From Hahella sp018986435 (lineage in GTDB: Bacteria; Pseudomonadota; Gammaproteobacteria; Pseudomonadales; Oleiphilaceae): a DNA stretch of 64,000 nt. How positions within the stretch are numbered: position 1 is the stretch's first letter; each line of letters opens with the position of its first letter. Shown here piece by piece: positions 28,178 through 37,333 of this stretch. The notes under the pieces were generated by a model, which was given only the letters and a program-made list of their open reading frames with translations, did no database searches and was not told the origin of the DNA. Both the position numbers and the translations under genes were made by a program. The stretch lies in NCBI RefSeq assembly GCF_050749805.1, contig NZ_CP192738.1, positions 2,914,001 through 2,978,000 of the forward strand, read 5' to 3'.

Positions 28178-29734
28178 ATGGACGAGCGCCAACTCGAAGC
28201 AACTGAAGACGCGATTCCAGTATTGACGGACGATTCCGAAGATCAGGAGGATCAGCCGCGGTCCTATTACCGCCTGCCGTTTTCATTCGCCAAGCGTCAT
28301 GGCGTGTTCGTCGGTCAGCCGGATGAGAATCATGGCCAAGTTGTTTATTTTAAAGAGTCGCTGAAGCCGCAAATATTTGCGGAAGTAAATCGATATGTCG
28401 AAGGTAAATGCCGCTTTGAAGTGATAGAAGACGGCGTCTTCGAGGATGGTCTGGCGAAGGCCTATCAGAATGACTCCACCGAAGCGATGCAAATGGTGGA
28501 GGGGCTGGGTGACGACATGGATCTGGCCAGTCTGGCGGATTCCGTTCCAGAAACGGAAGACCTGCTGGAGCAGGAGGACGACGCGCCTATCATTCGTCTG
28601 ATCAACGCCATCCTGACGGAAGCGGTAAAAACCAACGCTTCAGATATTCACATAGAAACCTTTGAAAAAGACCTCGTCGTGCGCTTCCGCGTGGACGGCG
28701 TATTACGGGAAATGGTCAAACCGAAGCGGGCTTTGGCGCCGCTGTTGGTGTCTCGTATCAAGGTTATGTCCAGGTTGGACATCGCGGAAAAAAGAATTCC
28801 ACAGGACGGCCGGATTTCCCTGCGCGTTGCAGGTAAAGAAGTAGATATCCGGGTGTCCACCATGCCTTCCGCCAACGGCGAACGTATCGTACTGCGTTTG
28901 TTGGATAAACAGGCGGGCAGGTTGAAGCTTGAAAAGCTTGGTATGGCCGATCGTGACTTCAATCTGATCAAGAAACTGATCCATCGTCCCCACGGCATTA
29001 TTTTGGTGACGGGTCCTACGGGCTCCGGTAAAACCACCAGCTTGTACGCGGGACTGTCTGAAATCAATGACCGCAGCCGCAATATCCTGACGGTTGAAGA
29101 CCCTATCGAATACAACCTGCCCGGCATCGGTCAGACTCAGGTCAACACCAAAGTCGATATGACCTTTGCACGAGGTCTGCGCGCCATTCTGCGTCAGGAC
29201 CCGGACGTGGTGATGATTGGTGAGATCCGGGACTTGGAAACGGCCGAAATCGCAGTACAGGCGAGTTTGACTGGACACTTGGTATTGTCCACCCTTCACA
29301 CCAATAGTGCGGTGGGGGCAGTAACCCGTTTGATGGATATGGGCGTGGAGCCATTTTTGATATCTTCCAGTTTGATCGGCGTAATAGCTCAGCGTCTGGT
29401 GCGCGTATTGTGCGAGCACTGCAAAGAGGCTTACACGCCGGACGACGAAGTTTGCGAGTTCCTCGGCATTGATCCGCAAAATCCTCAGCATATCTACCAC
29501 GCGAAAGGCTGCGCTGAATGTAACCACCTCGGCTATCGCGGACGTTTGGGGATCTATGAGGTGATTGAGGTCGATGAGGAATTGCGTCACCTGGTGCATA
29601 AACAAGCCGGCGAAATGGAGCTGGAAGCCTGCGCGCGCAAGCGTGGCCCCAGCATTCATGCGGACGGCATCGCTAAGGTGTTGAAGGGCCTGACCTCTGT
29701 GGAAGAGGTGGTGCGGGTAACTCACCGGGAGTAA
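28178..29734 (+). CDS. gspE: type II secretion ATPase GspE
   Basis: A 518-residue cytoplasmic hexameric ATPase that powers pseudopilus assembly. It has the Walker A GPTGSGKTTSLYAGL, the Asp and His boxes, and Walker B RQDPDVVMIGEIRD. Two CxxC pairs (CEHC and CAEC) form the tetracysteine zinc site typical of GspE. The N-terminal acidic start precedes the GspE N1/N2 region (YYRLPFSFAKRHGVFV). It is first of the nine-gene plus-strand T2SS cluster. The start at 28178 has AGG-type spacing upstream. Confidence 0.96.
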   Translation: MDERQLEATEDAIPVLTDDSEDQEDQPRSYYRLPFSFAKRHGVFVGQPDENHGQVVYFKESLKPQIFAEVNRYVEGKCRFEVIEDGVFEDGLAKAYQNDSTEAMQMVEGLGDDMDLASLADSVPETEDLLEQEDDAPIIRLINAILTEAVKTNASDIHIETFEKDLVVRFRVDGVLREMVKPKRALAPLLVSRIKVMSRLDIAEKRIPQDGRISLRVAGKEVDIRVSTMPSANGERIVLRLLDKQAGRLKLEKLGMADRDFNLIKKLIHRPHGIILVTGPTGSGKTTSLYAGLSEINDRSRNILTVEDPIEYNLPGIGQTQVNTKVDMTFARGLRAILRQDPDVVMIGEIRDLETAEIAVQASLTGHLVLSTLHTNSAVGAVTRLMDMGVEPFLISSSLIGVIAQRLVRVLCEHCKEAYTPDDEVCEFLGIDPQNPQHIYHAKGCAECNHLGYRGRLGIYEVIEVDEELRHLVHKQAGEMELEACARKRGPSIHADGIAKVLKGLTSVEEVVRVTHRE

Positions 29735-29818
29735 AGCGCAAAGGGCGATTATTGAAGAAGGTTCGACGGCGGGCGCTTACTTCAGAACGGCAGTCTAAAT
29801 TTCATAGTATTACCGCAT

Positions 29819-31042
29819 ATGGCAGCATTTGATTTTAAAGCCCTGGACCAAAAGGGGCGTCCGCAAAAAGGCGTTCTTGAAGCGGATAGCGCCCGTCAGG
29901 TCAGGCAGCAGATTCGAGATAAAGGCTGGACGCCGCTGGAAGTCACCCAGGCGTCTGACAAGCAGAGCAACAAAAATGGCGGAGGCGCCTTTCGTCCTCG
30001 CGGCAGTCGGCTTAGCGCCTCTGATTTGGCGCTGTTGACCCGTCAGATCGCCACACTGATTCAGTCCGGCATTCCGGTAGAGGAAACGCTGAGCGCTGTG
30101 GCTTCGCAAAGCGAAAAAGCCAAAGTCAGAAGTATGATGCTGGCGGTGCGCGCGAAGGTGCTGGAGGGGTATTCGCTGGCGGACAGCCTTAGCGAATTCC
30201 CCAGCGCGTTTCCGGAGCTTTACCGTTCAACGGTAGCGGCGGGTGAGCATGCAGGTCATTTGGACTTGGTATTGAATCGTCTGGCTGACTACACCGAGCA
30301 ACGGCAGATGAGTCGGCAAAAAATACAGCTGGCCGCCATCTACCCGGTGATTCTTACCTTCGTGGCGTTCGGCATCGTCGGCTTTTTGCTGGGTTACGTC
30401 GTACCTGACATCATCAAAGTGTTCGTCAGCAAAGGGCAGGAGCTGCCTGCGTTGACCCAGGTGATTCTGGCGTTGAGCGATTTCGTCGCCAGCTATGCGC
30501 TGTTTATTGTGGCCGCTCTGATCATCGCCTTCTTTTCCTTCACTTATGCAATGAAAAAAGAAGGCTTCCGACTTCAGGTGCATCGGCAATTGCTGCACCT
30601 TCCCTTCACCGCGAAGATGTCGCGGGGAGTTAATACCGCCCGTTTCGCCAGTACTCTCAGCATACTCAACAGCAGCGGCGTGCCGCTGGTGGACGCCATG
30701 CGCATCGCTGGCGAGGTGTTGAGTAATCAATGGCTGAAACTACGGGTCGCCGAAGCGGCGCAGAAAGTGCGGGAAGGCGGCAGTCTGTACAAGTGCCTGG
30801 AGCAGACCGGTTATTTTCCGCCGATGATGATTCATATGATCGCCAGCGGCGAGGCCAGCGGTGAGTTGGGGGAAATGCTGGAAAGGACCGCCAGCAGCCA
30901 GGAAAACGATCTGCAAAGCCGCATCGCAACGATGGTCGGACTGTTCGAGCCCTTGATGCTTTTGGTCATGGGTGGCGTCGTACTGATCATCGTTATGGCG
31001 ATCATGTTGCCGATTTTGAGCATGAGCGATCTGGTTGGTTAA
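29819..31042 (+). CDS. gspF: type II secretion inner-membrane platform protein GspF
   Basis: A 407-residue polytopic inner-membrane protein. The N-terminal FDFKALDQKGRPQKGVLEADSARQVRQ is the family opening. Two T2SSF domains are visible (about 75-195 and 275-395), each beginning with a FARQLATLI-like motif (LLTRQIATLI; VNTARFASTLSIL). Membrane helices lie at about 170-190, 220-240 and 380-400. It anchors GspE, GspL and GspM. 84 nt separate it from gspE. Confidence 0.96.
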   Translation: MAAFDFKALDQKGRPQKGVLEADSARQVRQQIRDKGWTPLEVTQASDKQSNKNGGGAFRPRGSRLSASDLALLTRQIATLIQSGIPVEETLSAVASQSEKAKVRSMMLAVRAKVLEGYSLADSLSEFPSAFPELYRSTVAAGEHAGHLDLVLNRLADYTEQRQMSRQKIQLAAIYPVILTFVAFGIVGFLLGYVVPDIIKVFVSKGQELPALTQVILALSDFVASYALFIVAALIIAFFSFTYAMKKEGFRLQVHRQLLHLPFTAKMSRGVNTARFASTLSILNSSGVPLVDAMRIAGEVLSNQWLKLRVAEAAQKVREGGSLYKCLEQTGYFPPMMIHMIASGEASGELGEMLERTASSQENDLQSRIATMVGLFEPLMLLVMGGVVLIIVMAIMLPILSMSDLVG

Positions 31043-31083
31043 AATACACATCAATAAAAGAAGTAATGTTACAGAGGGAAAAA

Positions 31084-31533
31084 ATGAAACCTAAAGCGTC
31101 ATTCAAAACCAGGAAATCCGTACAGGGCTTCACCCTGATCGAAATCATGGTTGTATTGGTTATCCTTGGATTGCTGGTGGCTGCTGTAGCGCCCAAGATT
31201 TTGGGGCGCGCTGACCAGGCGAAAGTGACGACCACGCAAACCAACATCAAAACCATCAGCAATGCTCTGAATATGTACAAGCTGGATAACTACAATTATC
31301 CCAGCAGTGAGCAGGGCATCGAAGCGCTGGTGAATAAGCCGTCCGGTTTCCCAGAAGCGAAAAACTGGAACCCGGATGGTTATATCGACAAACTGCCTGT
31401 TGACGGCTGGCAGAGAGAATTCGTTTACATTGCTCCCGGCACTCATGGCGCTTTTGACCTGTATTCATTAGGCGCTGACGGTAAAGAAGGCGGCGAAGGT
31501 TACGACGCCGACATCACCAGCTGGGATAAATAA
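31084..31533 (+). CDS. gspG: major pseudopilin GspG
   Basis: A 149-residue major pseudopilin from the ATG at 31084, after AGAGGGA. The prepilin peptidase site is QG|FTLIEIMVVLVILGLLVAAVAP, with the conserved Glu5 and hydrophobic helix. The C-terminal domain has the calcium-binding loop region and conserved Trp/Tyr-rich end (GEGYDADITSW). An in-frame alternative start lies 18 nt upstream. It follows gspF by about 40 nt and is the main pilin of the pseudopilus. Confidence 0.95.
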   Translation: MKPKASFKTRKSVQGFTLIEIMVVLVILGLLVAAVAPKILGRADQAKVTTTQTNIKTISNALNMYKLDNYNYPSSEQGIEALVNKPSGFPEAKNWNPDGYIDKLPVDGWQREFVYIAPGTHGAFDLYSLGADGKEGGEGYDADITSWDK

Positions 31534-31580
31534 CCGATGCGCCGTCTCTGTGTCAGGGGCGGCGATTGGATAGAGACATT

Positions 31581-32135
31581 ATGAAGCGCGCTCACAAAGG
31601 TTTTACGCTGATTGAAATACTGGTCGTGCTGGTCATTATCTCGGTAATGGTCGGCATGGTCACGTTGGTGGTCAGTGGTAATCGTGAGCGCCGGGAGTTG
31701 GAAAATGAGGCCAGAAAACTTCTGGCCATCATGCAGATGACATCCGACGAAGCCATCTTTCAGAATGTGGACATTGGATTGCGCCTGGACGATCACGGCT
31801 ATGCGTTCATGGGATTTGACGATACGGCGCTTGCCTGGATTGAATTGCCGCAGGAATTTCTGAAAGAAAGAGAACTGCCTGAATGGGTGGTTTTGGACTT
31901 TGACAAAAAGAACAAAGAAATTGAGCTGAAAAACAAGGACGAAGGCAAGAAAGACAAGAAGGACGACAAAGACAAGAAGTTCCTCCCTCAAATTCTGTTT
32001 TTGTCCAGCGGGGAAAATACCCCGGTCAACATCGAGCTGAAGCTGAAAAGTAATGAAGACATTAAGTTCATCATCAAGTCCGATGGGTTGAACGGATTTG
32101 AGTTGAAAGGGCTGGCGGATGATGAAGATGCTTAA
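31581..32135 (+). CDS. gspH: minor pseudopilin GspH
   Basis: A 184-residue minor pseudopilin from the ATG at 31581; an in-frame TTG at 31566 is an alternative. The cleavage site is KG|FTLIEILVVLVIISVMVGM. The fold region includes the expected ELENEARKLLAIMQM segment. Unusually, residues about 110-135 are a run of Lys, Glu and Asp (KNKDEGKKDKKDDKDKK type), a hydrophilic insertion not typical of GspH. Its end overlaps gspI by 17 bp. Confidence 0.92.
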   Translation: MKRAHKGFTLIEILVVLVIISVMVGMVTLVVSGNRERRELENEARKLLAIMQMTSDEAIFQNVDIGLRLDDHGYAFMGFDDTALAWIELPQEFLKERELPEWVVLDFDKKNKEIELKNKDEGKKDKKDDKDKKFLPQILFLSSGENTPVNIELKLKSNEDIKFIIKSDGLNGFELKGLADDEDA

Positions 32136-32532
32136 ACCGTTGCGGCGGTCGCCGCGAAGCCGAGCAGAAGGCTTTACGCTACTGGAAGTGCTGGTGGCGT
32201 TGCTCATTTTTTCCATCAGCGTCGCCGCTTTGGTGCGTGGTATGACGCAGATTGTGAAGCAGACGGAGCAGTTGGAGCTAAAAACTTTCGCCGCCTGGAT
32301 TGCAGACAATGAATACACCGAGCTCGCCATCGCGGAAAACTTCCCCGCCGTTGGTGAGAAGAAGAAAACGATAGAGTACGCCAGCCGTACTTGGCGTGTT
32401 GTCGAAAAAGTCATCGCGACGCCGAACCCCCAGATGAGAAAAGTGGAAATTCAGGTCCTGATCGCCGATACGGCGAACTTGTCCGAAAGGCAGGTTATCT
32501 CGGTCACCTCGTTTATAGGTAATAACTCCTGA
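32119..32532 (+). CDS. gspI: minor pseudopilin GspI
   Basis: A 137-residue minor pseudopilin. The cleavage motif EG|FTLLEVLVALLIFSISVAALV is ideal for GspI, and the later ADNEYTELA and VEKVIATPN segments match the family. It begins within the end of gspH (overlap 32119-32135) and its stop overlaps the gspJ start in TGATG, so translation is coupled. GspI forms the pseudopilus tip with GspJ and GspK. Confidence 0.93.
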   Translation: MMKMLKPLRRSPRSRAEGFTLLEVLVALLIFSISVAALVRGMTQIVKQTEQLELKTFAAWIADNEYTELAIAENFPAVGEKKKTIEYASRTWRVVEKVIATPNPQMRKVEIQVLIADTANLSERQVISVTSFIGNNS

Positions 32533-33356
32533 TGTCTCCCGCAGTCATGTCGTCAAAACCCGCCGCCGTAACATCCCGCTCCCGGGAGCGAGGCTTTACT
32601 TTGCTGGAGGTGCTGATCGCCGTCACCATCACGGCGATTATCGGGACGGCCGCGTTTCAGTTTTTGGGGCAGGGGATACGCAACAAAAAAAATCTGGAAA
32701 CCAAGAGCGAGTCTCTGGAAGAAATTCAAAAGGCGCAGCGCGTGCTGGAAGGCGATCTCGGTCAAATTGTCGCCCGTAGCGTACGCGGGGAATATGGCGA
32801 TGAATTCTATTCCGTCACTAACCTTAATGCGCTGAAGCTGATCGAGTTTTCCCGCACGGGTTGGCGAGACACTAACGATCTGCTGGAGCTGATCGCGGAT
32901 GATGAAGAGGAAATCAGTCGCCGCAGTAATCTGCAGCGGGTTTCTTATGAGCTGGAAGAGAATACGTTATATCGGGAGTACTGGGAGGTCATGGACCGGG
33001 CGCAGGACTCTCAGCCGCTGAAGCAGCGTCTGCTGACGCACGTCAAATCCGTGAAGTTCAGATTTATGGACAAAGACAACCAGTGGCATAACGAATGGCC
33101 AACGGAAGACATGTTGACCAATCAGAACGAGCCCGCCTATTTGAAAGTGCCTAAAGCGCTGGAAATTACCTTGGACCATGAGAAGTTCGGCAGCATCCGT
33201 CGCATATATCAAGTGGCGGGTTGGGCTGAGATTAAGGATTCCGCCAATGGCGGCGGTAATGGCGGTACTTCTGGAGGCGGTAGCGGCGGTAACAATTCCG
33301 GTGGCGATAAACCCGATCCCAATGGTGGCGGCGACTCAGGTAGCGGTCGTGGTTAG
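32532..33356 (+). CDS. gspJ: minor pseudopilin GspJ with Gly-rich tail
   Basis: A 274-residue minor pseudopilin. The cleavage site is RG|FTLLEVLIAVTITAIIGTAAFQF, followed by the GspJ core (LEGDLGQIVARSVRGEYGD and YRVSYELEENTLYR-like strands). About 35 C-terminal residues are almost all Gly, Ser, Asn and Pro, an unusual flexible tail. The end overlaps the candidate gspK start by 8 bp, so this low-complexity tail partly reflects dual-frame use. Start ATG 32532 overlaps the gspI stop. Confidence 0.92.
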   Translation: MSPAVMSSKPAAVTSRSRERGFTLLEVLIAVTITAIIGTAAFQFLGQGIRNKKNLETKSESLEEIQKAQRVLEGDLGQIVARSVRGEYGDEFYSVTNLNALKLIEFSRTGWRDTNDLLELIADDEEEISRRSNLQRVSYELEENTLYREYWEVMDRAQDSQPLKQRLLTHVKSVKFRFMDKDNQWHNEWPTEDMLTNQNEPAYLKVPKALEITLDHEKFGSIRRIYQVAGWAEIKDSANGGGNGGTSGGGSGGNNSGGDKPDPNGGGDSGSGRG

Positions 33357-34386
33357 TGGCGGAAATCGCGGGCTGCGCAAGCAGTCCGGCATAGCGGCGC
33401 TTATCGTCATCTTCATCGTCGCGCTGGTGATGGTGCTGGTGGCCGGCCTCTTTAATATTCATTACCTGGATATTCGACGCACCTCTAATATTCTGGAGCA
33501 AGATCAGGCGAAGATGTACGCCCTGGCGGCGGAAACCTATGCCAGAACCATATTGCGTGAGGACTTCGCCCAGGATAAAAAAGCCAACAAAATGGTGGAC
33601 CACGAGGTCGATAACACTGATGAGCCCTGGGGGCAGTACGCGATTCAGATTCCCATCGACACCAATGTCGGTATTCAGGGGCAAATCGACGATCTCATGG
33701 GGCGCTTCAATATTAACAGTCTGGTCACCAATAAAAACGGCGCCAGCGCAGTCAATAAAGAAGCGGTCCAGCAGTTTGAGCGTTTGTTGAGTTCACTAAA
33801 AGACATCAATCCGGATGTGACGGCGGAGAAGTTCGTAGACTGGATTGACGTGGACGATCAGATCTATCAGCTCAAAGGCGCGGAAGAAGAAACCTATCTG
33901 CTCAAAAAGCCGCCATATCGCGCCGCAAACTCGTATTTCAATGATATATCGGAATTTTGGCTGATCGACGGCATGGACGCGGCGACTTATAAAGAGCTTA
34001 AGAAGTTTGTGGCGATACTGCCCAACAGCTCCGGCATGCTCAATGTGAACACCGCGCCGGCGGAAGTGTTGATGGCGTATATTCCCGGGCTGGATAAACA
34101 GACTGCGGATAAGATTGTCGACATTCGCAAAGAGGAAGGGCATTTCGCTGACGTGAATCAGTTTCTTTCTCTGGCCGAGTTAGCGGGCAAGAAGGAAATA
34201 CCCAAGAAATTGTTTAGAGTGAATAGCGAGTATTTTCAAGCGACGTTGCGCGCTATTTTTAATGAACGGACAACGCGGTTAATATCTATAATTCATCGTG
34301 ACGCTGAAGAAGGTAACACCAGCGTTTTGCGACGGGATTTTGGTAAGAAAGAAGACATTACCAAGGAAGTGTATGTTCCCAAATAA
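33349..34386 (+). CDS. gspK: minor pseudopilin GspK
   Basis: About 345 residues if begun at GTG 33349, overlapping the gspJ end by 8 bp; an in-frame ATG at 33322 is the alternative. The pseudopilin helix is KQSGIAALIVIFIVALVMVLVAGLFN, lacking the usual Glu5, as expected for GspK, the tip pilin. Two GspK domains are recognisable, with YLDIRRTSNILE and the conserved DWIDVDDQ and NVNTAPAEVLMAYIP motifs. It caps the pseudopilus with GspI and GspJ. The start choice is uncertain; the identity is not. Confidence 0.92.
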   Translation: MVSGGNRGLRKQSGIAALIVIFIVALVMVLVAGLFNIHYLDIRRTSNILEQDQAKMYALAAETYARTILREDFAQDKKANKMVDHEVDNTDEPWGQYAIQIPIDTNVGIQGQIDDLMGRFNINSLVTNKNGASAVNKEAVQQFERLLSSLKDINPDVTAEKFVDWIDVDDQIYQLKGAEEETYLLKKPPYRAANSYFNDISEFWLIDGMDAATYKELKKFVAILPNSSGMLNVNTAPAEVLMAYIPGLDKQTADKIVDIRKEEGHFADVNQFLSLAELAGKKEIPKKLFRVNSEYFQATLRAIFNERTTRLISIIHRDAEEGNTSVLRRDFGKKEDITKEVYVPK

Positions 34387-34453
34387 GGACAGGATCAGTT
34401 TCTGGCTTTCCGTCGCGGGACTGTTCGGAAGAAAATAATTAAATGTGTGAATT

Positions 34454-35743
34454 ATGACCATCAAGTTATTTGTTAGACCGATTCCGGTCACCCAAGCCGC
34501 CGCCACAGCGCTGGAATGGGCGTTGTATAGTTATACGGGCGAGCGGATTGGTTCCGGAAGGGCTGACGACGCCGAAGAGCTGATGCAGTTGGTGGCTCAG
34601 CACGATCTGCAGGATGTCTGGGTGCAGTATGTGCTGCCAGCCTCTCATTTTACCTTCACGGTCGCCCACGTGGCCGCCAAACAGGCGCGCTATGTGCAGC
34701 AGGCGTTGCCCTTCGCCATAGAAGAAGCCATCGCGGAAGACGTTGAATCCATGCACTTGGTGACCGGTGAACGTATCGGCAAAGAAGAGTATCCGGTGCT
34801 GGTCATTCGTCGCGAACGGATGGACCGCTGGTTTGAAGCCGCGAGCGCGCTGGAGTTTCCACTACATGGTATGTATGTGGACGCGCAAATGTGCCCGGGC
34901 GAAGAGGGCGCATTAACGGTGCTGTTTGACGGCGATGAAGTGTTGCTGTTTCAGCCTGGTCTGGTGTGTATGCGCACCCATCATGAAAACCTGTTGCCCT
35001 ACCTGGAAATTTGCGCGCGCAGCCGTGCTTCTTCTGAGGACGACGAGGCGCCGGCGTGGAATATTCGCGTGCTGACGCCGGAAGATCAAAAAGAAAGTCT
35101 GGGCGTTCTGTTGGCGCAAATTGAGCACGTTGACGGCGCGATCGTACAGATGGAGACTTTTTCCGTACCGTCCTTCGACTTGCTGTGCGAATCTTTTTTC
35201 AACACCAGCCATGCCGCCAACCTATGTCAGGGCCCCTATGCGATTAAAGAAAGCAGCGGTTCATCCGGCATCGGCAAATGGTGGCCTGTTGCGGCGGTCG
35301 CGGCGGGATGGTTCGCCATTCAGGTCGGCCTGGACCTGACGCAAGGGTTCATGTACCAGAAGCAGGCGGATGAATACGATCAGCAAATGGTCAAGCTATA
35401 CCGTTCGCTGTATCCCAATGAGAAAAACGTGAGCAGCCCCAAGCGACAAATGGAAGGCAAACTGCGTAACGCCAGCAACACGGGCGGCGGAGGCTTTTTG
35501 CTGCTATTGGGTGAGGCGGGTTATCAACTCTCCGTGCAGCCCGGCAAGCAGAATATGGGCTTCAACAACCTCCAGTTCAGCAACCAGCGCGGCGAGCTCG
35601 CGGTGGAAGTGAAAGCCCCTTCCTTGGACCAGCTGGATCGTTACAAGCAGGCGCTGGTGCAGTCGGGTTATCAGGTGGACATCGGCTCTGCAATCAAAGA
35701 GCCCAGTGGCGTCCGCGGCAAGATTACCATTAAGGGGAGCTAA
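34454..35743 (+). CDS. gspL: type II secretion protein GspL
   Basis: A 429-residue bitopic protein. The N-terminal about 270 residues are the cytoplasmic actin-like domain that binds GspE. A membrane helix follows at about 276-293 (WPVAAVAAGWFAIQVGLDL), then a periplasmic ferredoxin-like domain. It recruits GspE to the membrane and pairs with GspM. It starts 67 nt after gspK, with GspM 3 nt downstream. Confidence 0.92.
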   Translation: MTIKLFVRPIPVTQAAATALEWALYSYTGERIGSGRADDAEELMQLVAQHDLQDVWVQYVLPASHFTFTVAHVAAKQARYVQQALPFAIEEAIAEDVESMHLVTGERIGKEEYPVLVIRRERMDRWFEAASALEFPLHGMYVDAQMCPGEEGALTVLFDGDEVLLFQPGLVCMRTHHENLLPYLEICARSRASSEDDEAPAWNIRVLTPEDQKESLGVLLAQIEHVDGAIVQMETFSVPSFDLLCESFFNTSHAANLCQGPYAIKESSGSSGIGKWWPVAAVAAGWFAIQVGLDLTQGFMYQKQADEYDQQMVKLYRSLYPNEKNVSSPKRQMEGKLRNASNTGGGGFLLLLGEAGYQLSVQPGKQNMGFNNLQFSNQRGELAVEVKAPSLDQLDRYKQALVQSGYQVDIGSAIKEPSGVRGKITIKGS

Positions 35744-35746
35744 GCA

Positions 35747-36271
35747 ATGGGAAGCATGCAGCAACTTAAAAAGATCCCCGCCGTGGGCAAGGGCCTGAGC
35801 TGGTTTTACGGCCTGTCGCAGCGTGATCAGACCGCTCTGAAGTGGATGATTCTGGTCGTGGCGGCGTTCAGTGTTTACATGTTTGTATGGGCTCCGGTGC
35901 AGGACTTTGTCGAGAGTTCAAAGAACAGTGCGGAAGCATCGCACGAGTCTTTGACCTGGATGAAAGAAAATGAAGCCCGTGCACGCGCCTCTTCGCGTCA
36001 AAGCGGTGCTGGAAAAGGTTCGATCTCCGGCGGCCAGTCATTGTTGTCCACCGTGGGTAGCAGCGCTCGCAAGTTTGGGTTGGAGTTACAGCGCTTCGAG
36101 CCGCGTGGCGAAGACAAGGTCAATGTGTGGCTGGATAAAGTCTCGTTCAACCAACTGATGCTGTGGCTGGGCGAGCTTGAGAAGAACTATGGCGTCGCGG
36201 TTGAGCAGATCACCGTAGATAAAGCCGATGCGCCCGGAGTTGTCAGCTCCAGGCTTTCCTTAAGCATTTAA
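35747..36271 (+). CDS. gspM: type II secretion protein GspM
   Basis: A 174-residue bitopic protein with a short cytoplasmic start, a membrane helix at about 28-50 (ALKWMILVVAAFSVYMFVW) and a periplasmic ferredoxin-like domain. It partners GspL. The start has GGGGAGCTAAGCA upstream and lies 3 nt after the gspL stop. No gspN follows: the cluster stops here, with a GC-rich hairpin downstream (36292-36312) that lacks a T-run. Confidence 0.93.
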   Translation: MGSMQQLKKIPAVGKGLSWFYGLSQRDQTALKWMILVVAAFSVYMFVWAPVQDFVESSKNSAEASHESLTWMKENEARARASSRQSGAGKGSISGGQSLLSTVGSSARKFGLELQRFEPRGEDKVNVWLDKVSFNQLMLWLGELEKNYGVAVEQITVDKADAPGVVSSRLSLSI

Positions 36272-36291
36272 TCCCTTTATTATCAGTGGAT

Positions 36292-36648
36292 GCGGCTGTT
36301 TTCATCAGCCGCTGACGCTATCCGGAAAATTCGTCAGAATTCAGATAACGGACCCATTTTATTGACTGGCGCAAGGACGCGTCAGCGGGTTGTATAACCC
36401 GAGGCCCAGGGGCGGGAACTTTCCTCTTTGGGCATGCGTTAAAACGACTAGGGAAGCGGTTTTTAATGCTGAAGCAGTAAAAGGAACGACAGCAGTAATA
36501 CAGTCGGCAAGCGCCTGGAGAGACCCCTGCGGGTAACGGTGCGTCTGGCCGGTATTAACCGGCTTGGGCCTGTAGAACGCCTGTTCAGCGCGCTTGGAAG
36601 TACAAATATAAAAATAATGATACTTTCTAGCTCTCAGGAGACCATAAA
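36292..36648. other. structured intergenic region after gspM
   Basis: No gene is supported here. Three hairpins stand out: GCGGCTG/CAGCCGC (36292-36298 with 36306-36312), CGGGTT/AACCCG with a GTAT loop (36386-36401) and GCCGGT/ACCGGC with an ATTA loop (36548-36563). The first may end the T2SS operon. The last two precede the acetyltransferase gene and could be part of a structured leader. No riboswitch class was recognised. Confidence 0.4.
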
Positions 36649-37275
36649 ATGACTGGGGACCTCGTCGCTGACACTGCTTTAGTGCGCTTGGACAGAAGCG
36701 CGTTGTCTGAAGCAAAGTCCATTCTGTTTCATGCCTACCGCCATGAACCCACCTTTCAGTATTTATTTGATTCTTCCCGCCCCGGTTATGACCAAAGAGT
36801 TCGCGCCACCATCCGTGAAGGGTTGGAGCTGCACTTTGCGCACAATCAGGATGCGCTGGGGCTGGTGGATGAGGATACGCTGGTGGCGGTTGCATTTATT
36901 GGCAGCCCGGAAGCCAGGTTCAGTCTCGCCGATCAACTGAACTGGCGCATCAGAATGATGCTGACCGCGGGTTTGTCCTCCACCAAACGTTACATTGATT
37001 ACCACGAGCAGGTGCACGCCTGTTTGCCGAAAGACACCCATCACCACTTGCCTTTTATCGGTGTGCACCCCAAATACCAGAGTAAGGGATACGGACGTAT
37101 GCTGATGCAGGTGATTGAAGGCATCTGTCGTGAGAGTCCGCTGTCCTCCGGCATAGGGCTGGATACTGGCAATGCGCGTTATCTGCGCTTTTATCTCGGG
37201 CTGGGCTATGAAAAAGTAGGCGAGGTGCGTTTGGGCAACGTCACCGAAACGGTGTTGTTCAAACCTTGCCACTGA
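36649..37275 (+). CDS. GNAT-family acetyltransferase
   Basis: A 208-residue GNAT acyltransferase. The acetyl-CoA-binding motif A is visible as PFIGVHPKYQSKGYGRMLMQVI, and the C-terminal ARYLRFYLGLGYEKVGEV fits motif B. The start has AGGAG 9 nt upstream. Substrate unknown; GNATs of this size act on small molecules or protein amino groups. It precedes gor by 58 nt on the same strand, possibly co-transcribed. Confidence 0.85.
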   Translation: MTGDLVADTALVRLDRSALSEAKSILFHAYRHEPTFQYLFDSSRPGYDQRVRATIREGLELHFAHNQDALGLVDEDTLVAVAFIGSPEARFSLADQLNWRIRMMLTAGLSSTKRYIDYHEQVHACLPKDTHHHLPFIGVHPKYQSKGYGRMLMQVIEGICRESPLSSGIGLDTGNARYLRFYLGLGYEKVGEVRLGNVTETVLFKPCH

Positions 37276-37333
37276 AGCGCTGTCCGCCGATTTATTAATT
37301 TACCTAACGTAAAAGCTTAATAAGGCGCTTTAA

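Noticed and set aside
36480..36600. possible glycine or guanidine riboswitch from GGAGAG-like sequence
   Set aside because: The conserved cores of those classes are missing. Only generic hairpins remain.
36359..36895. 178-residue minus-strand frame upstream of the acetyltransferase
   Set aside because: Overlaps the acetyltransferase gene antisense and is Pro/Cys/Thr-rich; not protein-like.
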